Positions 27,128-35,284 of a DNA stretch of 64,000 bases are shown here, piece by piece. The notes below the pieces were generated by a model, which ran no database searches, was not told the origin of the DNA, and saw only the letters and a program-made list of their open reading frames with translations. Location: positions 186,001 through 250,000 of the forward strand of contig CAVQBG010000022.1 of the NCBI GenBank assembly GCA_963710625.1, in the 5' to 3' direction. A program made the position numbers and the translations under genes. The DNA comes from Sva-07 sp963710625. Its GTDB lineage: Bacteria; Actinomycetota; Acidimicrobiia; Acidimicrobiales; Ilumatobacteraceae. The number at the start of each line of letters is the position of its first letter. Positions within the stretch are counted from its first letter, which is position 1.

Positions 27128-28339
27128 TTAACTCTCGGTTTCCCGGTTGAGCCTCCCTCGTCGCCACACCATTCGTCGCAGCGGACCGAACGCGATCGCC
27201 TCGCGCAGTGAGGAGGCGGCGACGGCGAGAAGATCGGCTGGTTGACCAGGGGCGATCTCGGGCACCGATCGCGTGACCGCGGCGGAGGCCGCGCCGGTCA
27301 CGGATCCCCAGGCCTCGTGGGGAAGGAGGTGACTCGTCATGATCATCAGGCCTGCGGTCTCGAACGGGCAGGCACGACCGACCGGGTTGAACGGATCCTG
27401 GAGGTTGTCGGCGCCCGCGGCGACCGGAACTCCGGCAGCGCTGAGTGCAGCGACGGCGGTGAGCCCACGCGGCATCGGAGCATGGCCGCGACCCTGCAGG
27501 AACAGGTTCGTGTGGGGCAGCGCGATCACGCTGATCCCGGCCTCAGCGACCAGGTCGGCGATCTCGCGTTGGCGATCCGCTGCCTGCATGCCGAGGCTGA
27601 CGCAGTGGCTGGCGGTCACCGGGTGGTCGAATCCCTGCAGCACCATGGTGGCGAGGTCGACGAGTCCGAGCACGGTCGGGTCCAACGTCTCGTCGGTGTG
27701 CAGGTCGACGCCGACACCATGGTCCGTAGCGGTCTGGAGGAAGAACTCGGTGGCCGGCGCAATGTCGCCCGGCTCCTCGAGATGGGGACAACCGCCGACC
27801 AGGTCGGCGCCTGCTGCCAACGCGTCGACGAGGAGCTCGCGCTGATCGGCGCCTCGGGGACCCACGACCGGCCAGCCGCACAGCGCGACGATCTCGATGT
27901 CGATCACGTCGCGGAGTCGCCGCCTTACCTCCGCGAGCGCTTCGACGCTCCGGAGTCCCTGCTCGGCCGTCGTGTCGGCGTGCGTGCGAACGACTCGGTA
28001 GCCGTTCGAGGCCATGAGCCGGGCCGCCCGTTCGGCGCGCTCGACGATGTCGGCGGCGTCGAACCGATCCCGGGCGGCAGCCATGGCCTCGATCGCGCCC
28101 ATCAGATCACCGGTGGGATTCGGGACCGCCTCGGCGAGGAACGCCTTGTCGAGATGGGCGTGCGGCTCGACCGCGGCAGGGGAGAGGAGCCACCCGTTCA
28201 GGTCCACCGTCTCGTCGGCCGCAGTGGTGACCGACGGGGCGACCTCCGTGATCCAGCCGTCGACGATCAGGACGTCGGTGGGGCCGTCTGTCACGGCTCC
28301 GTGAACAATCGTCGCCTGCTGTAGGAGGGTGCTCGGCAT
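27128..28339 (-). CDS. amidohydrolase, cytosine-deaminase-like
   Basis: This 403-residue TIM-barrel metal hydrolase belongs to the CodA/N-isopropylammelide hydrolase group. The metal pair His60/His62 is in EPHAHLDKAF. Further ligands are in GVDLHTDE and TASHCVSLG, and the catalytic Asp is in VAAGADNLQDPFNPVG. The start at ATG 28339 is chosen because TAGTTT lies 7 nt before it; upstream frame is shadow of the divergent gene. Enzymes of this group deaminate or hydrolyse cytosine, creatinine and triazines. Neighbouring creatininase-family and carbamoylase genes hint at a ring-opening pathway for a cyclic nitrogen compound, but this is inference. Confidence 0.85.
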   Translation of the reverse strand: MPSTLLQQATIVHGAVTDGPTDVLIVDGWITEVAPSVTTAADETVDLNGWLLSPAAVEPHAHLDKAFLAEAVPNPTGDLMGAIEAMAAARDRFDAADIVERAERAARLMASNGYRVVRTHADTTAEQGLRSVEALAEVRRRLRDVIDIEIVALCGWPVVGPRGADQRELLVDALAAGADLVGGCPHLEEPGDIAPATEFFLQTATDHGVGVDLHTDETLDPTVLGLVDLATMVLQGFDHPVTASHCVSLGMQAADRQREIADLVAEAGISVIALPHTNLFLQGRGHAPMPRGLTAVAALSAAGVPVAAGADNLQDPFNPVGRACPFETAGLMIMTSHLLPHEAWGSVTGAASAAVTRSVPEIAPGQPADLLAVAASSLREAIAFGPLRRMVWRRGRLNRETES

Positions 28340-28346
28340 CCGCGCG

Positions 28347-28352
28347 AAACTA
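28347..28352 (-). promoter_or_regulatory. -10 hexamer TAGTTT of the amidohydrolase
   Basis: TAGTTT lies 7 nt before ATG 28339. The gap to the divergent monooxygenase is just 18 nt, so this promoter overlaps the region that must also start the rightward gene. Confidence 0.6.
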
Positions 28353-28357
28353 CCCGC

Positions 28358-29545
28358 ATGCCCGAACGCTCCGACCTCAAGCCAGACCTCAAACTCGGCG
28401 CCTTCTTCTTCGGAGGCGTGGAGATGGATGACGCCGGGGCCGGGGCGCCGGCGCCGATGGATCGTCGCTACACCAACGACGAGTGCTGGAAGGCGACGCT
28501 CGACTACGTCAACTCCGCGAAGGAGGCCGAGCGGCTCGGCTTCGATTCGTTCTGGACCACCGAACACCACTTCCAGTACGAGGGGTACGAGGTGATCCCG
28601 AACGGTCTGCTGATCTCCACCTGGATCGCTGCCCAGACCACCACGCTGCGCTTCGGGGCGATGTTCAACGTCGTGCCGCAGTGGAATCCGCTGCGTCTGG
28701 CCGAGGACTTCGCCACGCTGCACAACCTGTCGGGAGGGCGGGGGATGTTGGGCGTCGGCCGAGGCACCGTGCCTCGCGAGGTGCTGCACCTCAACGACAA
28801 GGGCGTGTCGATCGGTTCGCTCGACAATCCCGATCAGGTCGCGGCCGACGTCCACAACCGGGAGGTGTTCGAGGAGTCGATGGAGATCATCCGGCGGGCG
28901 CTCACCCAGGAGTCGTTCTCGTTCCAGGGCGTGCACTTCCAGATCCCGATCCCGGGCATCCCCGATCGCGGTGAGACCGTCCAGGAACTGACGCTGATCC
29001 CCAAGCCGATCCATCCGTTCGAGATCTGGCAGGCGGTCACGTCTCCGCCGACGCTCGACTACGTCCCCGTGGTCGACCACGGTGCCGTGTTCTGGAATCA
29101 GCACTACAGCTTCATCAAGCGGTTCTGGGACACCTACGCGGAGAAGTACCACGCCGCCCACGACGTCGAGCTGGCGTCGCACGAGAAGCGGATGCTGGTG
29201 GTCGCGTATCGCATCGAGGACACGATGGAGGAGGCCCGGGCCTCGGCGCTGCCCGGCCATGACGAGTTCTGGAAGTTCCTCGGCCCCTACGGGTGGAGCC
29301 GGGGCTACATGGGGCCCGACGGCAAGCCCGCGAAGCCGGGCCTGATCCCCACCCTGGACGAGTCGATCGAGAACAAGACGATCCTGGTCGGCCCGCCCGA
29401 GAAGGTGGCCGAGGAGGTCGCCTTCTACCGCGACCTGTTGGGACTCGAGTACCTCACGCTGTTCCCCCACATGCTCGGCGACCCGTACAAGAAGGCCGAT
29501 GAGCAGATGGCGCGGTTCGCCGAAGAAGTCCTCCCGCTGCTGTAG
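28358..29545 (+). CDS. LLM-class flavin-dependent monooxygenase
   Basis: This 395-residue bacterial-luciferase-like protein uses reduced FMN or F420 to oxidise small substrates. Seen are the N-terminal LGAFFFGG strand, the FDSFWTTEHHF segment typical of the LLM barrel, GRGMLGVGRGTVPRE (phosphate-binding loop) and the C-terminal EYLTLFPHMLGDPYKKADEQ. An insertion around residues 180-215 with GIPDRGETVQELTL is longer than in many relatives. The start at ATG 28358 leaves 18 nt to the divergent amidohydrolase. It may act in the same catabolic route; substrate unknown. Confidence 0.9.
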   Translation: MPERSDLKPDLKLGAFFFGGVEMDDAGAGAPAPMDRRYTNDECWKATLDYVNSAKEAERLGFDSFWTTEHHFQYEGYEVIPNGLLISTWIAAQTTTLRFGAMFNVVPQWNPLRLAEDFATLHNLSGGRGMLGVGRGTVPREVLHLNDKGVSIGSLDNPDQVAADVHNREVFEESMEIIRRALTQESFSFQGVHFQIPIPGIPDRGETVQELTLIPKPIHPFEIWQAVTSPPTLDYVPVVDHGAVFWNQHYSFIKRFWDTYAEKYHAAHDVELASHEKRMLVVAYRIEDTMEEARASALPGHDEFWKFLGPYGWSRGYMGPDGKPAKPGLIPTLDESIENKTILVGPPEKVAEEVAFYRDLLGLEYLTLFPHMLGDPYKKADEQMARFAEEVLPLL

Positions 29546-29651
29546 CCGGGTACCGACCCGTCCTCCTGCCGTCTCCGTCGGCACACACGCGAGAATCGAC
29601 GATTGTCGCTGACGCGGAATGCAGCGTGCTGGGGCGGCGGGGCAGGCGGGA

Positions 29652-31256
29652 TCAGGAGCCGGCGGCGCTGCCGACGACGGTGCGGGGGTCGGCGGCGCCG
29701 GCGAGTAGCCCCGAGTCCTCCACGACGATGGCGTGGGCGTGACCGAACCCGGAGTCCCACGCCGGCTGCGCTTCCGTTCTGTGGCCGCGGGCGGCGAGCG
29801 CGTCGCCCCAGGTGGCCGGTGCATGACCTTCGACGTGGACGCTGGGTCCGCCGGCGCCGGTCCAGGTGTCGAACCCGGTGACGGGACCGTGCAGCATCCA
29901 GCGACCTGCGTTGACGGCGACGGCGGGGGACTGGCCGTGGTGGAACAGTCGAGCAGCGACCTGGAGCAGGATCTGGGGCTGTCCGTCGCCGCCCATCGTG
30001 CCGAACACGGCGGCCAGGCGACCCGCCCGGGTGGCGAGGGCGGGCGACAGGGTGTGCGGCGGTCGCCGACCCGGTCCGAACTCGGCGGGATGACCGGCGA
30101 CCAGGTTGAAGCCGAGCCCCCGGTTGTGGAGGTTGATGCCGGTGTTCGGTTCGACGAGATGGCTTCCGAAGCCCGACGCATTCGACTGGATCAGAGACAC
30201 GCCCATCCGCACGCCGTCGGGCCCGAACCCGGCGGTACAGAGAGAGGTCGTGTCGCCGTCGAACGACGGAGCGGTGCGTCCGCTCGACCGTTCGAGGCCG
30301 ACGATGCCGACACGGCCGGCGATCAGCTCGACGAGGGCGTCGCCGTCGGCGAGTTCGTGGAGCTGCTCGGGTCGGTCGAAGCCCGCCGCGGTCGCCGACT
30401 CGACCAGGAGGTGGGCCCAGCGCTCGTCGTCGGGGTCGTCGGGGAGGTCGAGCTGCTCCGCGAGTCGAGCGGCGGCGAGGGTCAGGTAGCCCTGCGAGTT
30501 CGGGCCGATCGTGTGGAGCTCCACTCCGAAGGCGGACGTCGTCAGCGGTTCGACCCAGTTGGCGTGACCGGCGGTGATGTCGGCCTCCGTGAAGAGCCCT
30601 GCGCCGACCTCGAGCAGCCCTTCGCCGAACGCACCACCATAGAAGCTGTCTCGACCCGACGCCGACAGCCCTGCGAGGGCGAGCGCAGCGCCAGGTCGGC
30701 GCACCACCGCGCCGGTCGATGTGGCCTGGGTTGCCAATTCGGCGAGGTTCGAGCGGCTCTCGGCGTCGAGGCGACGCAGGGAGCCCACGAGCAACGGGCT
30801 GGCCGGGAACCCGTCGGCGGCCAGGCGCCGGGCCGGTGCGAGGATCACGTCGAGCGGCAGCGACCCGAAACGCTCGTGGAGCGCCATCCAGCCATCGATG
30901 CATCCGGGCACCGTGACCGAGCGGACGTCGAGCTTGAACGGCATGTCGGAGTGACCCTCGGCCCGCAGCGCAGCCGGATCGGCCCCCGAGCCGGCGCGGC
31001 CCGACGCGTTGAGTGCGAAGGTGTCGCCGAACTGATCCGCGGTGTCGACGTGGACGAGAGCGAACAGGTCGCCACCCATGCCGCACAGGTGTGGACCCGT
31101 CACCGCGATCGCTGCATTGCAGGCGATCGCCGCATCGACGGCGTTGCCCCCGAGGGACCACATCTCCATACCGGCCGACGTCGCGAGCTGGTCGGCGCTG
31201 GCCACCATGTGACGGGGTGCTCGCACGGTGCTGGTCGGGTAGCTCGACATCGTCAC
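29652..31256 (-). CDS. gamma-glutamyltransferase-family Ntn hydrolase
   Basis: This 534-residue protein matures by self-cleavage before a Thr nucleophile. The processing site is DTTSL with Thr336 as the expected nucleophile, where classical enzymes have TTH. Other family features are GGNAVDAAIA (35-44), GLGFNLV, and FGTMGGDGQPQ for the oxyanion and Gly-rich loop. No signal peptide is seen, so it may be cytoplasmic, as in acylase-like members. The start is ATG 31256, or ATG 31250. The phosphodiesterase gene ends 4 nt upstream, so the two share a transcript. It may cleave gamma-glutamyl or other acyl amides. Confidence 0.9.
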   Translation of the reverse strand: MTMSSYPTSTVRAPRHMVASADQLATSAGMEMWSLGGNAVDAAIACNAAIAVTGPHLCGMGGDLFALVHVDTADQFGDTFALNASGRAGSGADPAALRAEGHSDMPFKLDVRSVTVPGCIDGWMALHERFGSLPLDVILAPARRLAADGFPASPLLVGSLRRLDAESRSNLAELATQATSTGAVVRRPGAALALAGLSASGRDSFYGGAFGEGLLEVGAGLFTEADITAGHANWVEPLTTSAFGVELHTIGPNSQGYLTLAAARLAEQLDLPDDPDDERWAHLLVESATAAGFDRPEQLHELADGDALVELIAGRVGIVGLERSSGRTAPSFDGDTTSLCTAGFGPDGVRMGVSLIQSNASGFGSHLVEPNTGINLHNRGLGFNLVAGHPAEFGPGRRPPHTLSPALATRAGRLAAVFGTMGGDGQPQILLQVAARLFHHGQSPAVAVNAGRWMLHGPVTGFDTWTGAGGPSVHVEGHAPATWGDALAARGHRTEAQPAWDSGFGHAHAIVVEDSGLLAGAADPRTVVGSAAGS

Positions 31257-31260
31257 GACC

Positions 31261-32040
31261 CTAGGCTCCCGGCGCCTCGTGCCATTGTCCGCGTTCGACG
31301 AGCACCGACCGCAGCGTCTCGGGCCGGTCGGTCATGATTCCATCGACGCCGAGGTCGAGAAGCCGGTGCATCTCCGCTGGATCGTCGATGGTCCACACGT
31401 GGACGTCAACGCCGTTGCGGTGTGCAGCGTCGACGAACCGCCGACCGGCCACGACGACCCGTGCGCCGATGCCGACGCTGCGGGCACGGACGGGCACCTG
31501 AGCCACACGTCGGGCTGTGCCGCGGACGCGTCCGGTGACACGGAGCTCGGCGATCTCCTGCGGGCTCATGCAGGTGAGGACCTGCGATCCCAGCAACGTC
31601 CGGATCTTGGTGAGACGGGCATGACTGAACGACCCGATGCAGACCCGGTCGAGCAGGTCGCGTCGACGCACGAGGTCGATCAGCTCCGGACCGGCCGCGT
31701 CGGACTTGCAGTCGATGTTGAATCTGGCATCTGGGAACCGATCGAGCAGGTCGGTCATCAGCGGGATGGGTTCGCGTCCGTCGACGCGGAGTTCACGGAG
31801 CTCCGACCACGCCGTGGTGGCGATGGTGCGCTCGACACCGCACGTGCGAAGCAGGTCGGGGTCGTGGAAGGCGACGAGCACGCCGTCTGCGGTGAGGTGG
31901 ACGTCGGTCTCGAGGTAGGTGAATCCGAGCTCGACGGCGTGCTCGAATGCGGGGAGGGTGTTCTCCGGTGCTGTGCTCGTGCCGCCACGATGGGCAAACG
32001 CAATCGGCCCCGGCCAATCGAGGTAGGGATGATCGATCAC
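31261..32040 (-). CDS. glycerophosphodiester phosphodiesterase
   Basis: This 259-residue GDPD-fold hydrolase releases glycerol-3-phosphate from glycerophosphodiesters. The active-site motifs are FAHRGGTSTAPENTLPAF, with the catalytic His and the Glu metal ligand, TYLETDVHLTADG and AFHDPDL with the second His. VHVWTIDD and VDGIMTDRPE close the barrel. No signal peptide is visible. The start is GTG 32040, with TACAGT 6 nt upstream. It is the promoter-proximal partner of the gamma-glutamyltransferase gene. Confidence 0.92.
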   Translation of the reverse strand: MIDHPYLDWPGPIAFAHRGGTSTAPENTLPAFEHAVELGFTYLETDVHLTADGVLVAFHDPDLLRTCGVERTIATTAWSELRELRVDGREPIPLMTDLLDRFPDARFNIDCKSDAAGPELIDLVRRRDLLDRVCIGSFSHARLTKIRTLLGSQVLTCMSPQEIAELRVTGRVRGTARRVAQVPVRARSVGIGARVVVAGRRFVDAAHRNGVDVHVWTIDDPAEMHRLLDLGVDGIMTDRPETLRSVLVERGQWHEAPGA

Positions 32041-32046
32041 GCCACG

Positions 32047-32052
32047 ACTGTA
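32047..32052 (-). promoter_or_regulatory. -10 hexamer TACAGT of the phosphodiesterase operon
   Basis: TACAGT on the minus strand lies 6 nt before GTG 32040; the transcript would be leaderless. Confidence 0.6.
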
Positions 32053-32086
32053 GATGGCCCGCCGTCTGGGTTCGTGGTGCGCGTTC

Positions 32087-32251
32087 TCAGGTGATGTCCG
32101 AGCGTCCCGGGCGGTTGGCGATCACTTCACCCTGGGCCATTCCGTTGCGTTTGGTCCTCTTGGCATCGGAGCGCTGCCCCTGGGCGCCCGCGTAGTCACC
32201 GTCAGAGGTGTAGTTGTGGAGTCGTCGTCGGAATCGAGCGAACCAGGCCAT
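32087..32251 (-). CDS. small basic hypothetical protein
   Basis: This is a 54-residue open frame from ATG 32251 (MAWFARFRRRLHNYTSDG) to a stop at 32087. It is rich in Arg and Lys, with a QGEVIANRPGRSDIT end, and has no membrane segment or known motif. A longer frame starts at 32362, but the shorter start looks more natural because the upstream residues are low in typical coding character. It lies alone between the phosphodiesterase and the AMP-ligase genes. Coding is plausible, not certain. Confidence 0.4.
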   Translation of the reverse strand: MAWFARFRRRLHNYTSDGDYAGAQGQRSDAKRTKRNGMAQGEVIANRPGRSDIT

Positions 32252-32376
32252 GTCGTCAGTATGGCTCGACCACGGCCCTCCGTGGACCGACCCGCTTGCG
32301 ATCAGCACCCGTCTGTCGCCGCCGGTGCCGTGAGATCGCAGCCCGCCGGTACACCCCAGCATCTACCGGGACGGCC

Positions 32377-33930
32377 TCAGATCTGTCGGCCGGCCTCGGC
32401 CCAGTACTCGTCCTTGAGGAGCCGCTTGTACAGCTTGCCCGTCGGGTGCCGCGGGAGCTCCGTCCGGAAGTCGATCGAGCGGGGACACTTCACGTCGGCC
32501 AACTCGGTGCGGCAGAACTGGATCAGCTCCGAGGAGAGCGCAGCTGCCGCGGCGTCGTCGGCGGGCATCTCGACGGGCTGCACGACCGCCTTGACCTCCT
32601 CGCCGAAGTCGTCGTTGGGGACGCCGAACACCGCGACGTCGACGACCTTCGGATGTGTCACGAGCACGTTCTCGGCCTCCTGGGGGTAGATGTTCACCCC
32701 GCCCGAGATGATCATGTACGCCTTGCGATCGGTGAGAAAGAGGAACCCGTCGGCGTCGAGGTAGCCGACGTCACCGAGGGTGCTCCAGCCCTTCGGGTGC
32801 CGGGAGTTCTTCGTCTTCTCCGGGTCGTTGTGGTACTCGAATTCGGCGCCGCCCTCGAAGTACACGGTGCCCGACTCGCCCTGCGAGACGTCCTCGCCGT
32901 CCTCACCGACGATGTGGATCACGCAGTTGATCGGCGAACCGACGGTGCCGGGATGGGCGAGCCAGCTCTCGCTGTTGCAGTACACGAAGCCGTTGCCCTC
33001 GCTGCCCGCGTAGTACTCGTGGATGACCGGGCCGAACCATTCGATCATCTGCTGCTTGACCGGCACCGGGCACGGCGCCGCCGCGTGGATGACGCACTCG
33101 AGCGACGACACGTCGTACTTGGCCCTGGTCTCGTCCGGCAGCTTGAGCATGCGCACGAACATCGTCGGCACGACCTGGCTGTGGGTGATGTCGTACTGCT
33201 CGACCAGGCGGAGGTAGTCCTCGGCGTCGAAGTGCTCCATCGCCACGATCGTCGCCCCGATCGCATGGGTGGCGAGGCAGAAGCGCAGCGGAGCTGCGTG
33301 GTAGAACGGCGCCGGCGACAGGTAGCGCTTCGAGTCGTCCATACCGAAGAGCAGCTGCAGGAGCGGCATGACGCCACCCGGGGTCTCGGCGAGTGGGGTG
33401 TTCGGGAAGGCGCGAGTGATCCCCTTCGGCATCCCGGTCGTCCCCGACGAGTAGAGCATGTCGAGGCCGGCGACGCGAGCTTCGTCCAGTGGCTCCGGTG
33501 ACTGGTCGGCCACCGCGGCCTCGTAGCTCTCGTAGCCGTCGATCGTGCCATCGAGCATGAGGCGCAGTTCGACGTTCGGGGTCGTCGCGACGATCTCGGC
33601 CGCCTGGTCGGCCTTGTACTTGGAGGTGATGTATGCCCGAGCACCGCAGTCGTTGATGATGTACTCCAACTCGTGGCTCGTCAGGCGCGACGACGCGCAG
33701 GTGTAGACGAGCCCGGCGTAGTGGCATCCCCAGACGATCTCGAGGTAGCGATCGTGGTTCTCCATGCACATCGCCACGTGGTCGCCCGGCTGCAGACCGG
33801 CGGCGCGCAGGAGGCGGCTGAGTCGGTTGGCGGCCGCATCGAGTTCGGCGAAGGTCTGGGTGAAACCAGATCCCGCCATGATGATCGCAGGCTTGTCGCC
33901 GTGGTTTGCGAGATGTGCACCGGGGAACAT
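32377..33930 (-). CDS. AMP-dependent synthetase/acyl-CoA ligase
   Basis: This 517-residue ANL enzyme activates a carboxylic acid as acyl-adenylate and probably transfers it to CoA. Motifs in order are LDMLYSSGTTGMPKG (ATP-binding P-loop), YYAGSEGNGF (adenine contact), STLGDVGYLDADGFLFLTDR with the hinge Asp and Arg, SGGVNIYPQEAE, and the C-terminal HPTGKLYKR with the catalytic Lys. ATG 33930 is preceded by TACGTT with a 7-nt gap; the longer frame upstream runs into the divergent gene. Fatty-acid, aromatic or terpenoid acids are all possible substrates. The acyl-CoA dehydrogenase at 35.3 kb is a possible later step. Confidence 0.92.
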   Translation of the reverse strand: MFPGAHLANHGDKPAIIMAGSGFTQTFAELDAAANRLSRLLRAAGLQPGDHVAMCMENHDRYLEIVWGCHYAGLVYTCASSRLTSHELEYIINDCGARAYITSKYKADQAAEIVATTPNVELRLMLDGTIDGYESYEAAVADQSPEPLDEARVAGLDMLYSSGTTGMPKGITRAFPNTPLAETPGGVMPLLQLLFGMDDSKRYLSPAPFYHAAPLRFCLATHAIGATIVAMEHFDAEDYLRLVEQYDITHSQVVPTMFVRMLKLPDETRAKYDVSSLECVIHAAAPCPVPVKQQMIEWFGPVIHEYYAGSEGNGFVYCNSESWLAHPGTVGSPINCVIHIVGEDGEDVSQGESGTVYFEGGAEFEYHNDPEKTKNSRHPKGWSTLGDVGYLDADGFLFLTDRKAYMIISGGVNIYPQEAENVLVTHPKVVDVAVFGVPNDDFGEEVKAVVQPVEMPADDAAAAALSSELIQFCRTELADVKCPRSIDFRTELPRHPTGKLYKRLLKDEYWAEAGRQI

Positions 33931-33937
33931 GCCGGGC

Positions 33938-33943
33938 AACGTA
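33938..33943 (-). promoter_or_regulatory. -10 hexamer TACGTT of the acyl-CoA ligase
   Basis: TACGTT is 7 nt before ATG 33930. It lies within a 34-nt divergent gap that also holds the opposite hexamer at 33953. Confidence 0.62.
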
Positions 33944-33952
33944 GTCGACCGA

Positions 33953-33958
33953 TACCTT
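33953..33958 (+). promoter_or_regulatory. -10 hexamer TACCTT of the SirB1-like gene
   Basis: TACCTT is 6 nt before ATG 33965; the two divergent hexamers are 9 nt apart. Confidence 0.62.
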
Positions 33959-33964
33959 GCCCTC

Positions 33965-34639
33965 ATGGTTCGAACCCGCTTCGCCGAGTTGATGGCCACC
34001 GGCGCTGCCGACGTGCCGCTCGACGAGGCGGCTCTGCTGATCTCGACCGAGTTGCAGCCCGGCCTCGATCTCATCGGATGGCTCGCCGAGCTCGACGACC
34101 TCGCCGGGAACTGTCCGACGCCGACCCCCGACGGCGTCGCTCGACATCTGTTCGACGACGAGCGTTTCGCCGGCAACCGCGACGCCTACTACGACTGGCG
34201 CAACTCGTGCCTCGACCGGGTGATCTCCACGCGCACCGGCATCCCGATCAGCCTCTCGGTGCTGATGATCGAGGTGGCGCGGCGTGTCGGTGTGAGGCTG
34301 GTCGGCGTGGGCATGCCGGCCCACTTCCTCGTGCGGGTGGCCGACGACGACGAGGTCTTCTTCGACCCGTTCGACGGCGGACGGCGGCTGGTTCGTTCCG
34401 AGGCCCGATCGCTGTTCGAGGAGTTGACGCGCGGGCAGGTGGCCTGGAACGAGGCCTACCTCGAACCGACGCCGAACCGAGACATCGTGATCCGGATGCT
34501 CAACAACCTCAAGGGTGTGTTCAGCGGGCGCTCCGACCTGGTTCGGCTCGGTCTGATCATGAGTCTGCGCAGCGAGGTTCCCGAGCTGGCCGAGTCCGAA
34601 GCCGCCGAGATCGCCGCCGCCTCCGCCATCTTCAATTGA
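33965..34639 (+). CDS. SirB1-type transglutaminase-like protein
   Basis: This 224-residue protein belongs to the SirB1/transglutaminase-like family. NRDAYYDWRNSCLDRVISTR leads into TGIPISLSVLMIEVARRVG and then GVGMPAHFLVR, the usual family core. The canonical catalytic Cys is replaced by Ser in the PISLSVL segment, as is common in this family, so a protease role is doubtful. DEVFFDPFDGG follows. TPNRDIVIRMLNNLKGVF near the C-terminus is also characteristic. The start at ATG 33965 is supported by TACCTT 6 nt upstream. Its cellular role is unknown in most bacteria. A strong hairpin starts directly at its stop codon. Confidence 0.85.
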   Translation: MVRTRFAELMATGAADVPLDEAALLISTELQPGLDLIGWLAELDDLAGNCPTPTPDGVARHLFDDERFAGNRDAYYDWRNSCLDRVISTRTGIPISLSVLMIEVARRVGVRLVGVGMPAHFLVRVADDDEVFFDPFDGGRRLVRSEARSLFEELTRGQVAWNEAYLEPTPNRDIVIRMLNNLKGVFSGRSDLVRLGLIMSLRSEVPELAESEAAEIAAASAIFN

Positions 34640-34675
34640 CCGATTGCAGCAGGGGCAGGACCCTGCTGCAATCGG
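34640..34675. terminator. 15-bp perfect hairpin, terminator or REP-type repeat
   Basis: Arms CCGATTGCAGCAGGG (34640-34654) and its exact complement (34661-34675) flank a 6-nt loop. It begins one base after the SirB1-like stop and ends 11 nt before the next start. Its CAGCAGG/CCTGCTG core recurs at 17761-17784. Confidence 0.75.
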
Positions 34676-34686
34676 CTGACACACTG

Positions 34687-35241
34687 ATGGGCGTGATCGA
34701 TCGTGACATCAAGCAGTGCCTGGGGCAGATGATCAAGGGCGTGCAGGTGATCGGGGCCGCCCACGACGGAGTGCGACGGGCGTACACGTCGCACTGGTTC
34801 GAGCAGGTGAGCTTCGAGGAGCCGATCGTGATGGCGAGCGTCTCACCGAAACACGACACCCACCCGCTGATGGTGGCCGCCGGCGAGTTCGCCGTGAGCA
34901 TCCTCGCTGCCGACCAGATCGTCGAGGGTCAGTACTTCAGCTACCCGGGCCGCAAGTTCCACTACGTGGCCGAGGAGTACCTGGTCGACTGGCCGGTCAA
35001 CGGGTTGCCGGTGGTGCCGAACTCGATCGCCTGGCTTCGGTGCGAGACCTTCGACCGCGTCCCGATGGCCGACCACGAGCTGCTCTTCGCCCGCGTGGTG
35101 GAGGTTGCGCCGGGTCGCCTCAAGGAGCCGCCGCTGCTCTACTCGAGTCGGCTCGGTTGGCGCGTCACCGGCGACAAGGCCCGTGAGCCCGGCACCAGCA
35201 TCCGCGACCAGCTGCTCGAGCGGCTGGACGCGGGCAGCTGA
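34687..35241 (+). CDS. flavin reductase-like FMN-binding split-barrel protein
   Basis: This 184-residue protein has the fold of flavin reductases and flavoredoxins. Typical pieces are CLGQMIKGVQVIGAAHDGVRR at the N-terminus, VMASVSPKHDTHPLM and GEFAVSILAADQIVEGQYFS, followed by the Tyr-rich FHYVAEEYLVDWP. It may supply reduced flavin or act as an FMN/F420-dependent reductase. The start is taken at ATG 34687; GTG 34693 is possible, since CACACT lies 7 nt before it. It sits between a strong hairpin and the acyl-CoA dehydrogenase promoter, so it is probably a single gene. Confidence 0.85.
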   Translation: MGVIDRDIKQCLGQMIKGVQVIGAAHDGVRRAYTSHWFEQVSFEEPIVMASVSPKHDTHPLMVAAGEFAVSILAADQIVEGQYFSYPGRKFHYVAEEYLVDWPVNGLPVVPNSIAWLRCETFDRVPMADHELLFARVVEVAPGRLKEPPLLYSSRLGWRVTGDKAREPGTSIRDQLLERLDAGS

Positions 35242-35271
35242 CACGACTCGGCCCGGTCGGCGGCCCAGGGG

Positions 35272-35277
35272 TACCGT
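35272..35277 (+). promoter_or_regulatory. -10 hexamer TACCGT of the acyl-CoA dehydrogenase
   Basis: TACCGT lies 7 nt before ATG 35285, without a ribosome-binding site. Confidence 0.58.
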
Positions 35278-35284
35278 TCGCGCC

